A stretch of DNA of 64,000 bases from Actinoalloteichus fjordicus (lineage in GTDB: Bacteria; Actinomycetota; Actinomycetes; Mycobacteriales; Pseudonocardiaceae), in assembly GCF_001941625.1 (NCBI RefSeq), contig NZ_CP016076.1, positions 5,998,001 through 6,062,000 of the forward strand, written 5' to 3'. Numbering within the stretch: the first letter of the stretch is position 1; every line of letters begins with the position of its first letter. Below are positions 15,929-26,736 of this stretch, piece after piece. The translations under genes and the position numbers were made by a program. The notes below the pieces were generated by a model. The model saw only the letters and a list, made by a program, of their open reading frames with translations. It made no database searches and had not been told where the DNA came from.

Positions 15929-16243
15929 TCGACAACCTCCGGACCGCGATCGAACCACCACATTGAACGGACATAACAGACAGCTGATCGAATCGATCGA
16001 TGGCGTCATTCTGCACCGACGTGGCTGATCTCCGCCAGACGAGTCCGCCGAGGCGCCCGGGCACGACACACCCGGCGGTCCCGGCCCGCTTGCACGAACC
16101 GGTGTTTACCACTGAGTAGCGTGAGCAGTTCCGTGACGAGGGCTACCGTGAGACTCCGAGCCCGTCACGTGCAGCCCGGCAGCAGATCGCCGTCGAGGCA
16201 TCCGAGGTCAGGGCTTCGTCATGTACACCGCGGGAGGTGGCCA

Positions 16244-17754
16244 GTGCGGCTGATTCGGCTCGGTGAAGGCCCTTCGGTGATCAGCGTCGACGTACGAGCG
16301 ACGCTTGCCTCCTGGGGCCGGGGCGACAGACTGGTCGGCGGGGTGGCCGTCCTCGGGGACACGCCGTCGGGAGCGGCCCGCCCGGTGGACGCGCTGATCA
16401 TCCGACCGACCGGCCTGACCCTCGTGGTCGGAGTCGACCTGCCGGACCCCGCGATGAAGCTCGACGCCCCGCTGAGCAGGCGGTGGCGCGTCGACGGCTG
16501 GCTGCTCACCAGGTCTGACGAGTCGCCCAACCCGGCGGGCGAGGCGATCGAGCTGACACGTGTGGTGCGGGACCGGCTGCGGAACGCCGGGACGCAGGTC
16601 CCGCTGACCACCGTGATCGCCATCGGGCCGTACGTCGAGGAGGTTCGCCAGCCGCCGGAGGACCTCGCAGAGGGCTTCTGGGTCCTGCATCCCTCGCCGC
16701 CGTCGCTGCTCGGCGCGCTGCGCGAGTCCGCGCATCGCTCGACGTGGCTGGGGGTGGGCGAGGCACGGCGCGTCCTTCTCGCCCTGTTCCCGGATCGGCC
16801 CGAGCTGGTCGAGGATGTCCTGACCTCGGCGGAGCTGGACGCCGAGGGCTTCTCGACTGCCGAGGCCGCCGTCTCCGCGCAGCAGACGGCCGTCCCCCTC
16901 GGCCAGGCGGACGCGGGCACGGTCGTACTCCCCCGGCCTGCGGGCGTCCCCGCACCACCGGACGCGGGAGCGCCGGACCCGGCCCGTTCCGGGACACCGA
17001 ACTCGGCGACGACCGGTCCCGTCGCGCCGCACGCGGGCAGGCCCGGCGCAGCGCACCGCCCGGCCTCGGGGCACGCGTCCCGGCGGGGCCGTCGGGCCCG
17101 CCGCCCGCAGTCGGGCAGCCCGGGGCGGCTGCAGGCGGGTGGCCGGGCGCGGTCCGTCCGGCGTCCCGGCGGACGGGGTTCTCCGGTCAGCTGGTGGCGG
17201 CGGCGGTCATCGCGGCCCTCGTGCTCGGCGTGATGGCGTTCCTCGCCGTCGAGTCCAGCCTGGGCGGCGACAGCTCGGGGGTCGAGGACGGCGATGAGTC
17301 CGCGCCCGTCGCCGTCGTGGTCGCGGAGGGCACCGAGTTCGCCGTCCGGGGCGAGGACGGTGCCGACGACTGCGCGCGGCACTCCTACGGCGACGTGCAG
17401 GCCTGGCTGACCGACCATCCCTGTACCGGTCTGTCCCGAGGCCTGTTCCACACGGATGCGCCTGCCGAGGCCGCGGTCTCGACGTCGGTGGTCGAGTTCA
17501 CCGACGAGAACCAGGCCCAGGAGTTCGAACAGCTCGTGACCGGCGTCGGCCGAGGCGGGATCAACGACCTGGTGCGCGACGGGCAGGGCTGGCGCGGCGG
17601 GCCGGAGTCGTTCGACGGCGCCGCCTTCGTCGTCGCCAGGACCGGCACCCAGGTGCGGATCGGTCAGGCGGTGTGGATCGACGCGCCGTCGGCGCCCGAT
17701 GACGTCGAGCTGACGACGCTCGCCGAGACCGGCCTGACGCTGTCCGCCCGGTGA
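16244..17754 (+). pseudogene. Membrane protein gene interrupted by a frameshift near 17,060
   Basis: From GTG 16244 (GGGAGG upstream) frame 2 encodes a convincing cytoplasmic domain (VISVDVRATLASWGRGDRLV, DALIIRPTGLTLVVGVDLPD, LLTRSDESPNPAGEA). This is followed by an alanine/proline-rich linker that becomes arginine-rich after about 17,060 and stops at 17233. From the same area frame 1 becomes protein-like: a membrane helix (AAAVIAALVLGVMAFLAVES) and an outer domain (FAVRGEDGADDC, LTDHPCTGLSRG, AVSTSVVEFTDENQ) ending at 17754. Both halves clearly belong to one protein of about 500 residues joined in a proline-rich linker. The break is a real mutation, a sequencing error in a GC-rich run, or less likely programmed frameshifting. 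I do not recognise the family. Confidence 0.65.
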
Positions 17755-17761
17755 TCGACCT

Positions 17762-19204
17762 TCAGAGCCCGTACTTCTCCAACAGCCGCAACCAGACCTC
17801 GCTGATCGTCGGGTACGCGGGCACCGCGTGCCAGAGTCGATCGATCGGCACCTCGCCGACGATGGCGATGGTCGCCGCGTGCAGCAGCTCGGCCACGTCG
17901 TAGCCCGCGAACGTGACGCCGACCAGGACTCGTCGATCCTCGTCGACGACCATGCGGGCCCGGCCGCGATAGTCCTTGGCATGAACCGAGGAGCCACCGA
18001 CGGCGATGTCCAGGTCGACGACCCTGGTGCGCAGGCCCGCCTGTCGAGCGGCGTCCGCAGTGAATCCGACGGCGGCGACCTCGGGGTCGGTGAACACGAC
18101 CTGCGGGACGGCGGTGTGGTCGGCGGTGGCCGCGAAACGGCTCCACGGCGAGGCGCTGCGGGCCTCCGGCGTTCCCGCCGCGCGCCCCGCGATCACGTCG
18201 CCGACCACCCGTGCCGCGTACTTGCCCTGGTGGGTCAGCGGAGCCCGGCCGGTGACGTCGCCCGCCGCGTACAGCCAGCTGCCCTCGATGCCCGTCACCT
18301 GCCCGGAATCATCGACGCGGAGCGGCTCGCCGGGGGTCAGGCCGACCACGTCCAGCCCGATCGCGTGAGTCGCCGGGCTCCGACCGGTCGCGACGAGGAG
18401 TTCATCGGCCTTGATCCGCCTGCCTTCGTCCGTTCGCAGGGCGATGCCGCCCGCTTCGGCACCGACCCGCTCCAGCGTGGTGTCGAGCAGGACCTCGACG
18501 CCGTCCTCGCGCAGCCCTTCGGCGACCAGTTCGCCCGCGAAGTCCTCGAAACTCTGGAGGAGGCGCGGCCCGCCGTTGATGAGGGTGACGTTGGAGCCGA
18601 GGCGTGCCCAGGCCTGTGCCAGCTCGACGCCGACCGGTCCGCCGCCGAGGACGGCGAGCCGCCGGGGCACCGAGCGGGCGGAGGTCGCGTCCCTGGAGGT
18701 CCAGGTACGGATCTCGTCGAGTCCGGGGATCGGCGGGGTGCGTGGGGCGCTGCCGGTGCAGACGACCACGGCCTGGACGGCGGTGATCTCGCGGGTGCCG
18801 TCGGCGTCCTCGACACGGACCCGACGTGGTCCGGTGATGCGTGCGGTCCCCTTGATCACGGCGATGCCGCTGCTGCGCGCCCAGTCGAGCTGTCCGTCGT
18901 CCTTCCAGTCGGAGGCGATGGCGTCCCGTTCCTTGAGGACCTCGGCGACGTCCAGCCGGCCGGTCACCGCCTCGCGCGCGCCGGGGACTCGGCGGGCGGC
19001 GGCGAGCGCGCTGCCCGGCCGCAGCAGTGCCTTGCTCGGCATGCACGCCCAGTAGGAGCACTCGCCACCCAACAGCTCCGCCTCGACGATCACCGCTCGC
19101 AACCCGCCCTGCACTGCACGGGCCGCGACGTTCTCGCCGACCGCTCCGCCACCGATCACGATGACGTCGAACTCCGTCTGATGTTCGATCTTCTTCTGAT
19201 CCAC
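17762..19204 (-). CDS. Class I pyridine nucleotide-disulfide oxidoreductase
   Basis: Protein of 480 residues. The FAD-binding motif VIGGGAVGENVAARA lies near the N-terminus. The redox-active disulfide is GGECSYWACMPSK (CxxxxC). The second Rossmann motif is LAVLGGGPVGVELAQAW, YAAGDVTGRAP contacts the flavin, and the C-terminal interface domain ends HAVPAYPTISEVWLRLLEKYG. It resembles dihydrolipoamide dehydrogenase and mercuric reductase, but the disulfide context SYWAC differs from the usual LNVGC and the HPTxSE histidine motif is altered to AYPTISE. The true substrate is therefore uncertain, and it may be a general disulfide or quinone reductase. GTG 19204 is chosen where family similarity begins. 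It converges on the gene at 16244 with only seven bases between stops. Confidence 0.85.
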   Translation of the reverse strand: MDQKKIEHQTEFDVIVIGGGAVGENVAARAVQGGLRAVIVEAELLGGECSYWACMPSKALLRPGSALAAARRVPGAREAVTGRLDVAEVLKERDAIASDWKDDGQLDWARSSGIAVIKGTARITGPRRVRVEDADGTREITAVQAVVVCTGSAPRTPPIPGLDEIRTWTSRDATSARSVPRRLAVLGGGPVGVELAQAWARLGSNVTLINGGPRLLQSFEDFAGELVAEGLREDGVEVLLDTTLERVGAEAGGIALRTDEGRRIKADELLVATGRSPATHAIGLDVVGLTPGEPLRVDDSGQVTGIEGSWLYAAGDVTGRAPLTHQGKYAARVVGDVIAGRAAGTPEARSASPWSRFAATADHTAVPQVVFTDPEVAAVGFTADAARQAGLRTRVVDLDIAVGGSSVHAKDYRGRARMVVDEDRRVLVGVTFAGYDVAELLHAATIAIVGEVPIDRLWHAVPAYPTISEVWLRLLEKYGL

Positions 19205-19603
19205 GCCGCACAGCGCACCGCAGCGCGCACCTCCCGGCAACTCGACGTCACCGTTCTGTGACCTGGGGTGCACTTCCCGGCACGCACCGCCATCGGCGGG
19301 CCGGGGAGTCACCGCCTTTATGCCCGCTGCACACCGTGCGGTCCGCGGCGGCCAGCGCTCCGGCGGTCGCCGTCGACGAGGTTCGTCACGCCTACCGCCG
19401 ATTCGTCAGGCGGGCGACCTCGGCCGTGCGGGGATCTTCCGAGGCGGGGCCGTCGATCGGGTACCGCATCGGATGCGGCCCCTGCGGCGGATCGAGAGCG
19501 CGCGGCGAGCCCGCACCTCGGGTCCGCGCAGCAGGGCAGGCATTGCCGGGCCTGCTGCCTCGCCCGGTCCGGCTGCTGAGCCGATGTCCGCCTGGGGACG
19601 CAC
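19205..19603. other. Intergenic stretch, no gene seen
   Basis: About 400 bases upstream of the oxidoreductase. Overlapping frames are low-complexity and mutually antisense. No repeat or RNA is recognisable. It should carry the oxidoreductase promoter. Confidence 0.4.
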
Positions 19604-19900
19604 TCAGCCGGGCTCGCCACGCCGCTTGCGGTGGGCGATCCACATGAGGTCCACCGCGGCGATCACGGCCAAGACGGCCAGCACGGTGCCGAAGACGACG
19701 TGGTCGGCGATGAAGAACAACACGGCGGCCCCGGTACAGAACACCAGGCCGAACCCCGCCAGCCACAGCCGCAGGGTCAGGGGGCTCCTGGTGGGCGCCG
19801 CGCCGCCGATCCCGGCGGTCAGGTCGTGGTAGTCGTACAACCCACGCTCGTACTCGGCGCGGGTGCGTCGATGTCGGGGCTCTCGGGCGGGATCAGCCAT
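19604..19900 (-). CDS. Small membrane protein, DUF6343-like
   Basis: Protein of 98 residues. An arginine/tyrosine-rich cytoplasmic N-terminus (RRTRAEYERGLYDYHDLTAG) is followed by SPLTLRLWLAGFG and two membrane helices (LWLAGFGLVFCTGAAVLFFI and VVFGTVLAVLAVIAAVDLMW). The basic tail (HRKRRGEPG) suggests a cytoplasmic C-terminus. The SPLxLRL entry into the first helix recalls the actinobacterial DUF6343 proteins, a family of unknown function; this is from memory. ATG 19900 has no clear ribosome binding site, so the message may be leaderless. Confidence 0.65.
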   Translation of the reverse strand: MADPAREPRHRRTRAEYERGLYDYHDLTAGIGGAAPTRSPLTLRLWLAGFGLVFCTGAAVLFFIADHVVFGTVLAVLAVIAAVDLMWIAHRKRRGEPG

Positions 19901-20032
19901 GCATCGGTAGTACCCACGCCGCCGTCCAGGCACACGCACCGCCCGATCGGCGCTCCGCCACGGGGTCGGGCCCGCTGTCGCCTGCGTCATCGCAGGCGGT
20001 GGTCACGTGGGACTCGACATCGCGGGTCCGGG

Positions 20033-20935
20033 TCAGTCCGTCCGCCGGGCGGGATCGGCGACATCGTGCTCGGCGCCCGGCTGATCCGGGATGTCGATCT
20101 CAGGCCGCGCCGGTCCGCCCTGCTCCTGTTGCTCAGACCGACTGCGCTGGTCGGACTGCTCGGACCGATCGAAGGCCGGTCCCGCACTCGACCGGGCCGG
20201 ACCGCCTGCCCGAGTCGACTCGGGCCGGATCGGGGACAGCACCTCGCCGACCAGCGCGGGGGGTCGGGTGAGATAAGGCCTGCACACCCTCGTCGTGAGC
20301 ATGCCGATGGCGAGCAGCGGGACGATTCCCGACAACGCACCCGCCGTGGCGCCCGCACTCAGCACGTCTCGAGGCAGCAGCCGGGGACGTCGGTTCATCG
20401 GCACCCGACGTAGTGGCAGTGAACACAGGTAGAGCAGGACGACGAGCCCGACCAGCGCGAGGACCGCCCGATAGATCGCCTGGTGATACCCGAGGCCCTC
20501 CGCCGCGACCATCACCAGGAGCCAGCCTGCCAGGGCCGTGTACTGGGCGTGCTCGGTCGTCGCCGCCCACAGCAGTCCCGCAACCCAGGCGCACAACAGC
20601 AGGACCGTCCGCCGCTGTGGCTCGGCGAGGAACTCTCCTGCCGAGTGCAGTGCGTCCCGGACGTCGACGCCGACCGTCTCCAAGGCCCGGCCCGGCACGT
20701 CCAGCGGCGAGAGTCTCGTATCGGGGGGACCGATCTGGCCGACGATCCAGGCACCCGACCACAGCGAGATGATCACCGCCTGCACCTGCTGCCAGCGTGG
20801 CCGGTCGGACGCGCGCTGCACCAGCAGCGTCAACTCCTGCCATCGCGGCAGCAACGCCGTCGCTCCCGACAGCCGACCAGTGCGCACTCCTGAGATGGTC
20901 CCGGCTTCGCTGCCGCACCGGAAGACCCGCCCCAC
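20033..20935 (-). CDS. Multi-pass membrane protein of unknown function
   Basis: Protein of 300 residues. Hydrophobic segments occur around residues 50-70, 110-130, 135-152, 158-176 and 195-215 (LLLCAWVAGLLWAATT, LAGWLLVMVAAEGLG, VLALVGLVVLLYLCSLPL, AGALSGIVPLLAIGM). The last 75 residues are hydrophilic, with many serine, glutamine and arginine residues, and probably disordered. I do not recognise a family. The start GTG 20935 is uncertain, and an in-frame start some 17 codons later is equally possible. A TCACT-CAA-AGTGA dyad lies 38-50 bases upstream (20973-20985) and may be part of its promoter. Confidence 0.65.
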   Translation of the reverse strand: MGRVFRCGSEAGTISGVRTGRLSGATALLPRWQELTLLVQRASDRPRWQQVQAVIISLWSGAWIVGQIGPPDTRLSPLDVPGRALETVGVDVRDALHSAGEFLAEPQRRTVLLLCAWVAGLLWAATTEHAQYTALAGWLLVMVAAEGLGYHQAIYRAVLALVGLVVLLYLCSLPLRRVPMNRRPRLLPRDVLSAGATAGALSGIVPLLAIGMLTTRVCRPYLTRPPALVGEVLSPIRPESTRAGGPARSSAGPAFDRSEQSDQRSRSEQQEQGGPARPEIDIPDQPGAEHDVADPARRTD

Positions 20936-21333
20936 AGACGGCGGCAGAGCACCGGATCACAACGAGAAACGATCACTCAAAGTGACATTTCCTTGAGGCG
21001 AACGAGTGGCGGCACGCCCCCCGGACGCCGGAACCGCACCGCCCCAGCCAGCCTGCGACGCGCCGACTCTCCACGTTCGAGTGAGAGGCGCCGGGCGGCC
21101 GGCGGGCCGGCGTAGCGTCGGGGAAACCGTCGTCGTATTACTCCGTCCGAGCAAACGAATCTCGGGAATCATCCGAGATATTCGCAGGTACCGGCAGTTC
21201 TGACCGTCATGTCCCTCCACTGTCGACCACCCGATCGGCATCGTGGTCGTCCCGAACCGAGCGGGGATGCCTGCCGGGGTGGAACGACGTGGTTCGGGTG
21301 ATCGAACACCACAACCGCGAGAGAAGGGAGCCG
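20936..21333. other. Divergent promoter region with two short dyads
   Basis: Nearly 400 bases between divergent genes. It contains TCACT-CAA-AGTGA at 20973-20985 and TCTCGG-N7-CCGAGA at 21160-21178, and is more AT-rich than its surroundings near 21,130-21,200. No gene is visible. The dyads are candidate regulatory sites only. Confidence 0.4.
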
Positions 21334-21678
21334 GTGGTGAACTCACCACTCTTCGTAGTCAAGGATGAGCTGTCCTCCCCGGTGTGTGTCAGCTATACCA
21401 CCGGCGGACGACCAGTGGTGGCGATCCGCCGGGGGCAGGTCTTCTCTCCCGAGTTCGCTCAGGCGTTGTCGGACGCCCTGAGCGCGATGAGTCTGAGCGC
21501 GACACCCCTCGGCACGACGACCCTGAGCGCGGCAGGCCTGAGCACGACGGGGCAGCACGTGACGCCTGCCGTCCCGCGACAGGCCGACAAGGAGCGCAAC
21601 GTCGAGAACGAGATCCCGGCACGATGGGCGCCCGCCACCACGCGGGCTGCGCTCCGGTCGACGCGCTTCGCCCGCTGA
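21334..21678 (+). CDS. Hypothetical protein with five leucine-led pentapeptide repeats
   Basis: Protein of 114 residues. GTG 21334 or 21337 follows AGAAGGGAG closely. The first 45 residues (SPLFVVKDELSSPVCVSYTT, then GGRPVVAIRRGQVFS) look like a small beta domain. Residues 49-73 are five tandem 5-residue units: LSAMS, LSATP, LGTTT, LSAAG, LSTTG, coded by imperfect 15-base repeats at 21478-21552. The basic C-terminus ends ALRSTRFAR. I know no named family with this layout. It is followed by the PRC-barrel gene in the same orientation. Confidence 0.55.
   Translation: MVNSPLFVVKDELSSPVCVSYTTGGRPVVAIRRGQVFSPEFAQALSDALSAMSLSATPLGTTTLSAAGLSTTGQHVTPAVPRQADKERNVENEIPARWAPATTRAALRSTRFAR
21478..21552 (+). 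repeat. Five tandem 15-base units coding Leu-x4 repeats
   Basis: Units begin at 21478, 21493, 21508, 21523 and 21538, each starting CTG or CTC and mostly followed by AGC. They are imperfect at the DNA level but keep the Leu-Ser pattern in the protein, suggesting expansion by slippage under selection for the period. Confidence 0.65.
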
Positions 21679-21813
21679 GCGCGCCAATACCCCACCAAGC
21701 CTCGCCCACACGGTTGGACTCGCCGCCTAGACGCAACCCTTTCGGGTGGTTCTGTCCGCGCATTGGACCAGCTGGGTACTCCCTTCAGTGGAGTCGTCTG
21801 GAGGTGGCGAACA

Positions 21814-22854
21814 ATGACCAGTGGTATGCAGGACATCAAAAAGCTGCCCGGTCGCACCGTCTATGGTGCGGACGGCAGCAAGATCGGCAAGATCGCACAG
21901 GTATGGCTGGACGGACCGTCCGGAGAGCCGTCCTGGATCTCCGTGCACACCGGCTTGTTCGGAGTGCGCGAGAGCTTCGTCCCGGTAGCGGGGATGCGTC
22001 GCAATGATCAGGGCGACGTGGAGGTGCGCTACAACCGGGACCAGGTCCGCGAGGCGCCTCAGGTGGCCCCGGATCAGGGCGAACTGCCGATCGAGGAGGA
22101 GAGCAGGCTGTACGACTACTACGGCCTGCCCAGCCAGCGCCAGAGCCCGGAGGGGCTGAACAGCGGAAGCAGACAGCAGGCCGCCGCAGCGTCCGACACC
22201 GCGCAGCCGAGCACGGGCGGGGCGGCGGGCGCTGCGGGCGCTGCGGGCGCCAGGCAGCCGGAGTCCCGTATCAGCGGCGCCGAGGCACGGGCCGGGCAGC
22301 AGCACGCGGCGAGCACCTATCCCGAGATGCTGGCGGCGGAGGAGCGCGCCGCAGGCCGGACCGGTGCGCCGACCCCGACGGCCAAGGGTGACCGGAGCGC
22401 CACCGGTCGCGCGGCGGAGTCGCCGGTCGCGCGGCAGACAAACCGAGGCGAGGCCATCACCCGCTGCGAGGAGCAGCTCAGCGTGCATGCCGAGCAGGTG
22501 GAGGTCGGCCGCGCCTGGTTGCGCAAGTACGTGGTCACCGAAGAGGTGCAGATCAAGGTGCCGCTCAAGCGGGAGCGCGTCCGCATGGAGACCGAGCCGA
22601 TCACCGATGCCGACCGGGAGGCCGCCGCAGGATCGGGACTGCGCATTCACGAGGAGCAGCGCGAGGTCATCCTGCACGAGGAGCGCCCGGTGATCGAGCG
22701 TCGGACCGTCCCGGTCGAGCGGGTGCGACTGACCACCGAGATGACCACCGAGGAGCAGACCATCACCGATCAGGTCCGCAAGGAACGCTTCGAGTTCAAC
22801 GACGGTCATGACGGCCACGGCGGATCTGACGGCCGCTCCGGCCGTCAGACCTGA
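21814..22854 (+). CDS. PRC-barrel and DUF2382 (YsnF-type) stress protein
   Basis: Protein of 346 residues. The N-terminal PRC-barrel (about 8-75: LPGRTVYGADGSKIGKIAQV) is followed by a long alanine/glutamine/glycine-rich linker. The C-terminal DUF2382 domain (about 220-335) shows the usual EEQLSVHAEQVEVGRAWLRK and EEVQIKVPLKRERVRMETEP pattern. Proteins of this YsnF/AvaK type are general-stress associated and of unknown biochemical role. ATG 21814 has GGAGG 10 bases upstream. The coding end overlaps a strong hairpin (22826-22848). Confidence 0.88.
   Translation: MTSGMQDIKKLPGRTVYGADGSKIGKIAQVWLDGPSGEPSWISVHTGLFGVRESFVPVAGMRRNDQGDVEVRYNRDQVREAPQVAPDQGELPIEEESRLYDYYGLPSQRQSPEGLNSGSRQQAAAASDTAQPSTGGAAGAAGAAGARQPESRISGAEARAGQQHAASTYPEMLAAEERAAGRTGAPTPTAKGDRSATGRAAESPVARQTNRGEAITRCEEQLSVHAEQVEVGRAWLRKYVVTEEVQIKVPLKRERVRMETEPITDADREAAAGSGLRIHEEQREVILHEERPVIERRTVPVERVRLTTEMTTEEQTITDQVRKERFEFNDGHDGHGGSDGRSGRQT
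22826..22848 (+). terminator. Hairpin overlapping the end of the PRC-barrel gene
   Basis: A perfect 10-base stem CTGACGGCCG / CGGCCGTCAG with a CTC loop ends four bases before the stop codon. It is placed to end transcription, although it lies inside the last codons. Confidence 0.5.
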
Positions 22855-23233
22855 CGTCGCAAGACGCGAGCCGGGGCATGAACACGCTTCGCCGCCCGAC
22901 TGGCCTCACCCCTCACCAGGCCACTCGGGCGGCGTTGCACGTCGTCCGGCCAGCAGCGGCGAGGCCCTCGGGAGTGGCTCGATCGGGGCGGAATCCGATC
23001 GAACGGACTCGATCTCCTGGCGGAACTATCGACAAGCCTGTCAGCCGGGGCGGCGGGCGAGGAGAGGGAAAGGCACCAGATCGACTGAGGGGATCTACTC
23101 ATCACGTCGCCGAGCGCACCCCGCGCATCGGTTCGGAAGCCCCCGCGACCCGCAGGCGTCGCCGGACGACTCACGGCGAACGAGATCCTGGCACCAGGGC
23201 CGAATCGGGCCTGCACCGCCCCGCACAGACGAA
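22855..23233. other. Intergenic region between convergent genes, no gene seen
   Basis: About 380 bases between the PRC-barrel gene and the glnB terminator. Frames are short and arginine-rich. No repeat is recognisable. Confidence 0.4.
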
Positions 23234-23262
23234 GACGGAGCCCCTCGATGAGGGACTCCGTC
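23234..23262 (-). terminator. Hairpin terminator downstream of glnB
   Basis: A 13-base stem with one mismatch (GACGGAGCCCCTC / GAGGGACTCCGTC) and a GAT loop. It is followed on the minus strand by TCTTCGTCTGTG. It lies about 90 bases after the glnB stop and ends the amtB-glnB transcript. Confidence 0.7.
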
Positions 23263-23353
23263 TATCGCGTCGGCGTCATGTCACGTCGGCGGCACGCCGA
23301 ATGGGATGACTCTGTCGGGCCGACCCGGATGCCTGCCCGACGTTGCCGGGTGT

Positions 23354-25071
<1,718 letters not shown>

Positions 25072-25140
25072 CTCGCCTCCGTTCGTGCCGACGCTTCGGC
25101 CAAGGTTCGAACCGGGGCGTTTCGGCATGTGTCCATCGAT

Positions 25141-25176
25141 GTTTCCCCTACGTGAAATACCTTCACCATCGGTTAC
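25141..25176 (-). promoter_or_regulatory. Candidate GlnR-type nitrogen control site
   Basis: Read on the minus strand, TTCAC-GTAGGG-GAAAC fits the actinobacterial GlnR half-site pattern gTnAc-N6-GaAAc. A weaker partner, GTAAC-CGATGG-TGAAG, precedes it with 4 rather than 6 bases between. The site is 70-105 bases before amtB, where GlnR boxes are found in Streptomyces. The imperfect spacing keeps confidence moderate. Confidence 0.45.
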
Positions 25177-25340
25177 GGGAAGATTTCCGACACCGGGCAA
25201 ACATCGAAGTGGCACGAGACGAAGATCGAGAGAGCGCTCCCACTAGGTTACGGAATGCTCACGGGCAGGCCGGAAGGTCTTGGCTGAATTCGCCCGAATG
25301 CCGCAAGGCTGTATCTGAGCATCCCACCTCACCGCAAGAC

Positions 25341-25374
25341 GAAGCGCGGCGCCCCTGCTGGGACGCCGCGCTTC
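25341..25374 (-). terminator. Hairpin terminator of the DD-carboxypeptidase gene
   Basis: A perfect 11-base stem GAAGCGCGGCG / CGCCGCGCTTC around a 12-base loop begins 18 bases after the stop codon at 25392. Likely transcription end for the minus-strand gene. Confidence 0.7.
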
Positions 25375-25391
25375 ATCGATCCGTGACCGGG

Positions 25392-26123
25392 CTAGATGGC
25401 CCAGTACCAGGCGCTGGAGCCGTAGGAGTACTCCGCACGGCTGTCGACATGGGTGAAGGTGCTGTAGCGAATGATCCCGGAGAAGCCCGAGGTCTGGCCG
25501 TAGCCGATGGTCTGACTCACCGAACGACCGCTGATGACGATGTCGGCCGCGATGCCGTACATGTGCTGACTGTTGGATGCGCCGCCGACGGCGGCGTTGT
25601 GCGAGACGCTGCGGAAGCCGGAGTTGATCGTGATCGCCCGGTCCCCCGACTTCTTACGGACGGCCTCCAGCTTGTACATCAGCCTGCGGACGTTCTCCCG
25701 GACCGTGGAGGCGCCGACCCGACCGTTGTTGAACGCGGCGCCGTCCCTGGAGTGGAACTCCGAGAAGTTGAAGTGCCGAGTCGACCCGTCCGAGGCCTCC
25801 AGCCAGTTGAGCTGAGCCTGGGTCGCAGGCCCCACCACGCCGTCGATGCCCAGCCCGTACGCACCCTGGAAGCGACGCACCGCGCCCTGCGTGGCGGGTC
25901 CGAAGTCGCCGTCGACGGTCAACGCGGTGCGCGATGCGCTGGCGGCGGCCCAGCCCGCGACCCGAATCTGCAGTTCGCGGACATCGGCACCGCTGTCACC
26001 CTGCCGAAGAGTCCTCGTCCAGTTGTAGGCATGCGCCTCAGGCGCACTCACGACGCTCACGGTGCCCATGGTCATCACCAGTGCGGCGAGCAGGACGCTC
26101 ATGCGTCCGAGCAGTCTCAGCAT
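25392..26123 (-). CDS. Secreted zinc D-Ala-D-Ala carboxypeptidase with peptidoglycan-binding domain
   Basis: Protein of 243 residues. A signal peptide covers residues 1-33 (LLGRMSVLLAALVMTMGTVS, cleavage after EAHA). A peptidoglycan-binding domain (about 38-105: LRQGDSGADVRELQIRVAGW, VDGDFGPATQGAVRRFQ) comes next, then an M15A peptidase domain with the zinc motif SQHMYGIAADI (His-x6-Asp) and HVDSR supplying the third ligand. This layout matches the Streptomyces albus G DD-carboxypeptidase, which trims the terminal D-Ala of peptidoglycan stem peptides outside the cell. ATG 26123 is preceded by AAGGAG. It sits between ftsY and amtB, an uncommon insertion in that cluster. Confidence 0.92.
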   Translation of the reverse strand: MLRLLGRMSVLLAALVMTMGTVSVVSAPEAHAYNWTRTLRQGDSGADVRELQIRVAGWAAASASRTALTVDGDFGPATQGAVRRFQGAYGLGIDGVVGPATQAQLNWLEASDGSTRHFNFSEFHSRDGAAFNNGRVGASTVRENVRRLMYKLEAVRKKSGDRAITINSGFRSVSHNAAVGGASNSQHMYGIAADIVISGRSVSQTIGYGQTSGFSGIIRYSTFTHVDSRAEYSYGSSAWYWAI

Positions 26124-26736
26124 CGTCGTTCTCCTTCCACCCAGTGGCCGGCCTGCACTGGGCCGACCATCCCTCACCGTGCCGATCTTTCGGCGAAATG
26201 GACAGAGTGTGGGGGAAGAATTCACGAACCCGGCACCCAGCTTCGGCCGGTCGGATCAGCGCACTGAAGTGGACGGCTCAGCCGATACGGCCGGGCGGCT
26301 GCCGGTCCTACGACCGTTGGCAGCAGGAGCGCACCGCCGAGCGGTCCCGGCGCCTGTGCGGGGCGGCAGGCCGCAGCCGGTCGATCCGGGGCGGAGTCCG
26401 AGTCGATCCGGCGCCGGCCCGGCCGGTGCCGGCCCGGCCGGTGCCGGACCAGAGCGCCAGACCCGACCGGCAGGCAGCACGTGCGGCGGACGACCGAGCC
26501 GGGTCGTGTTGCGCGATGCCGGCCACGCGAGCCGTCACCACGAGTCCCACGACGTCCAGATCCGAGTCGAGACCCGCTCGTCGACGGCGACCCCTGCCGG
26601 TCGCGCCGCCCGTAGACGGTTCCACGGTCGCGGCCGCCCGCCGCCCGCCTTCCGAGCCGGTCGAAAGCAGGCACAGGCGGGCCGACGTCGTGCGTCCGCG
26701 ATCAGTCCGACGACCCGCCGGAACCGGGAGCGGTGA
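26124..26736. other. Gene-free region with a 15-base direct repeat
   Basis: About 610 bases between ftsY and the DD-carboxypeptidase. Two exact head-to-tail copies of GCCGGCCCGGCCGGT lie at 26413-26442, followed by a partial third. No gene or structural RNA is recognisable. I looked for a c-di-AMP riboswitch, common before actinobacterial wall hydrolases, and did not find its conserved blocks. Confidence 0.4.

Noticed and set aside
17762-19204. Annotation as mercuric reductase or dihydrolipoamide dehydrogenase
   Set aside because: Disulfide motif context and the C-terminal His motif differ from both; no mer genes or dehydrogenase complex genes nearby.
26124-26250. Possible c-di-AMP (ydaO) riboswitch before the DD-carboxypeptidase
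   Set aside because: Conserved ydaO blocks could not be found on the minus strand; only loose similarity in one segment.
26413-26447. Short direct repeats resembling a CRISPR array
   Set aside because: Two and a part copies of 15 bases with no spacers; simple GC-rich duplication.
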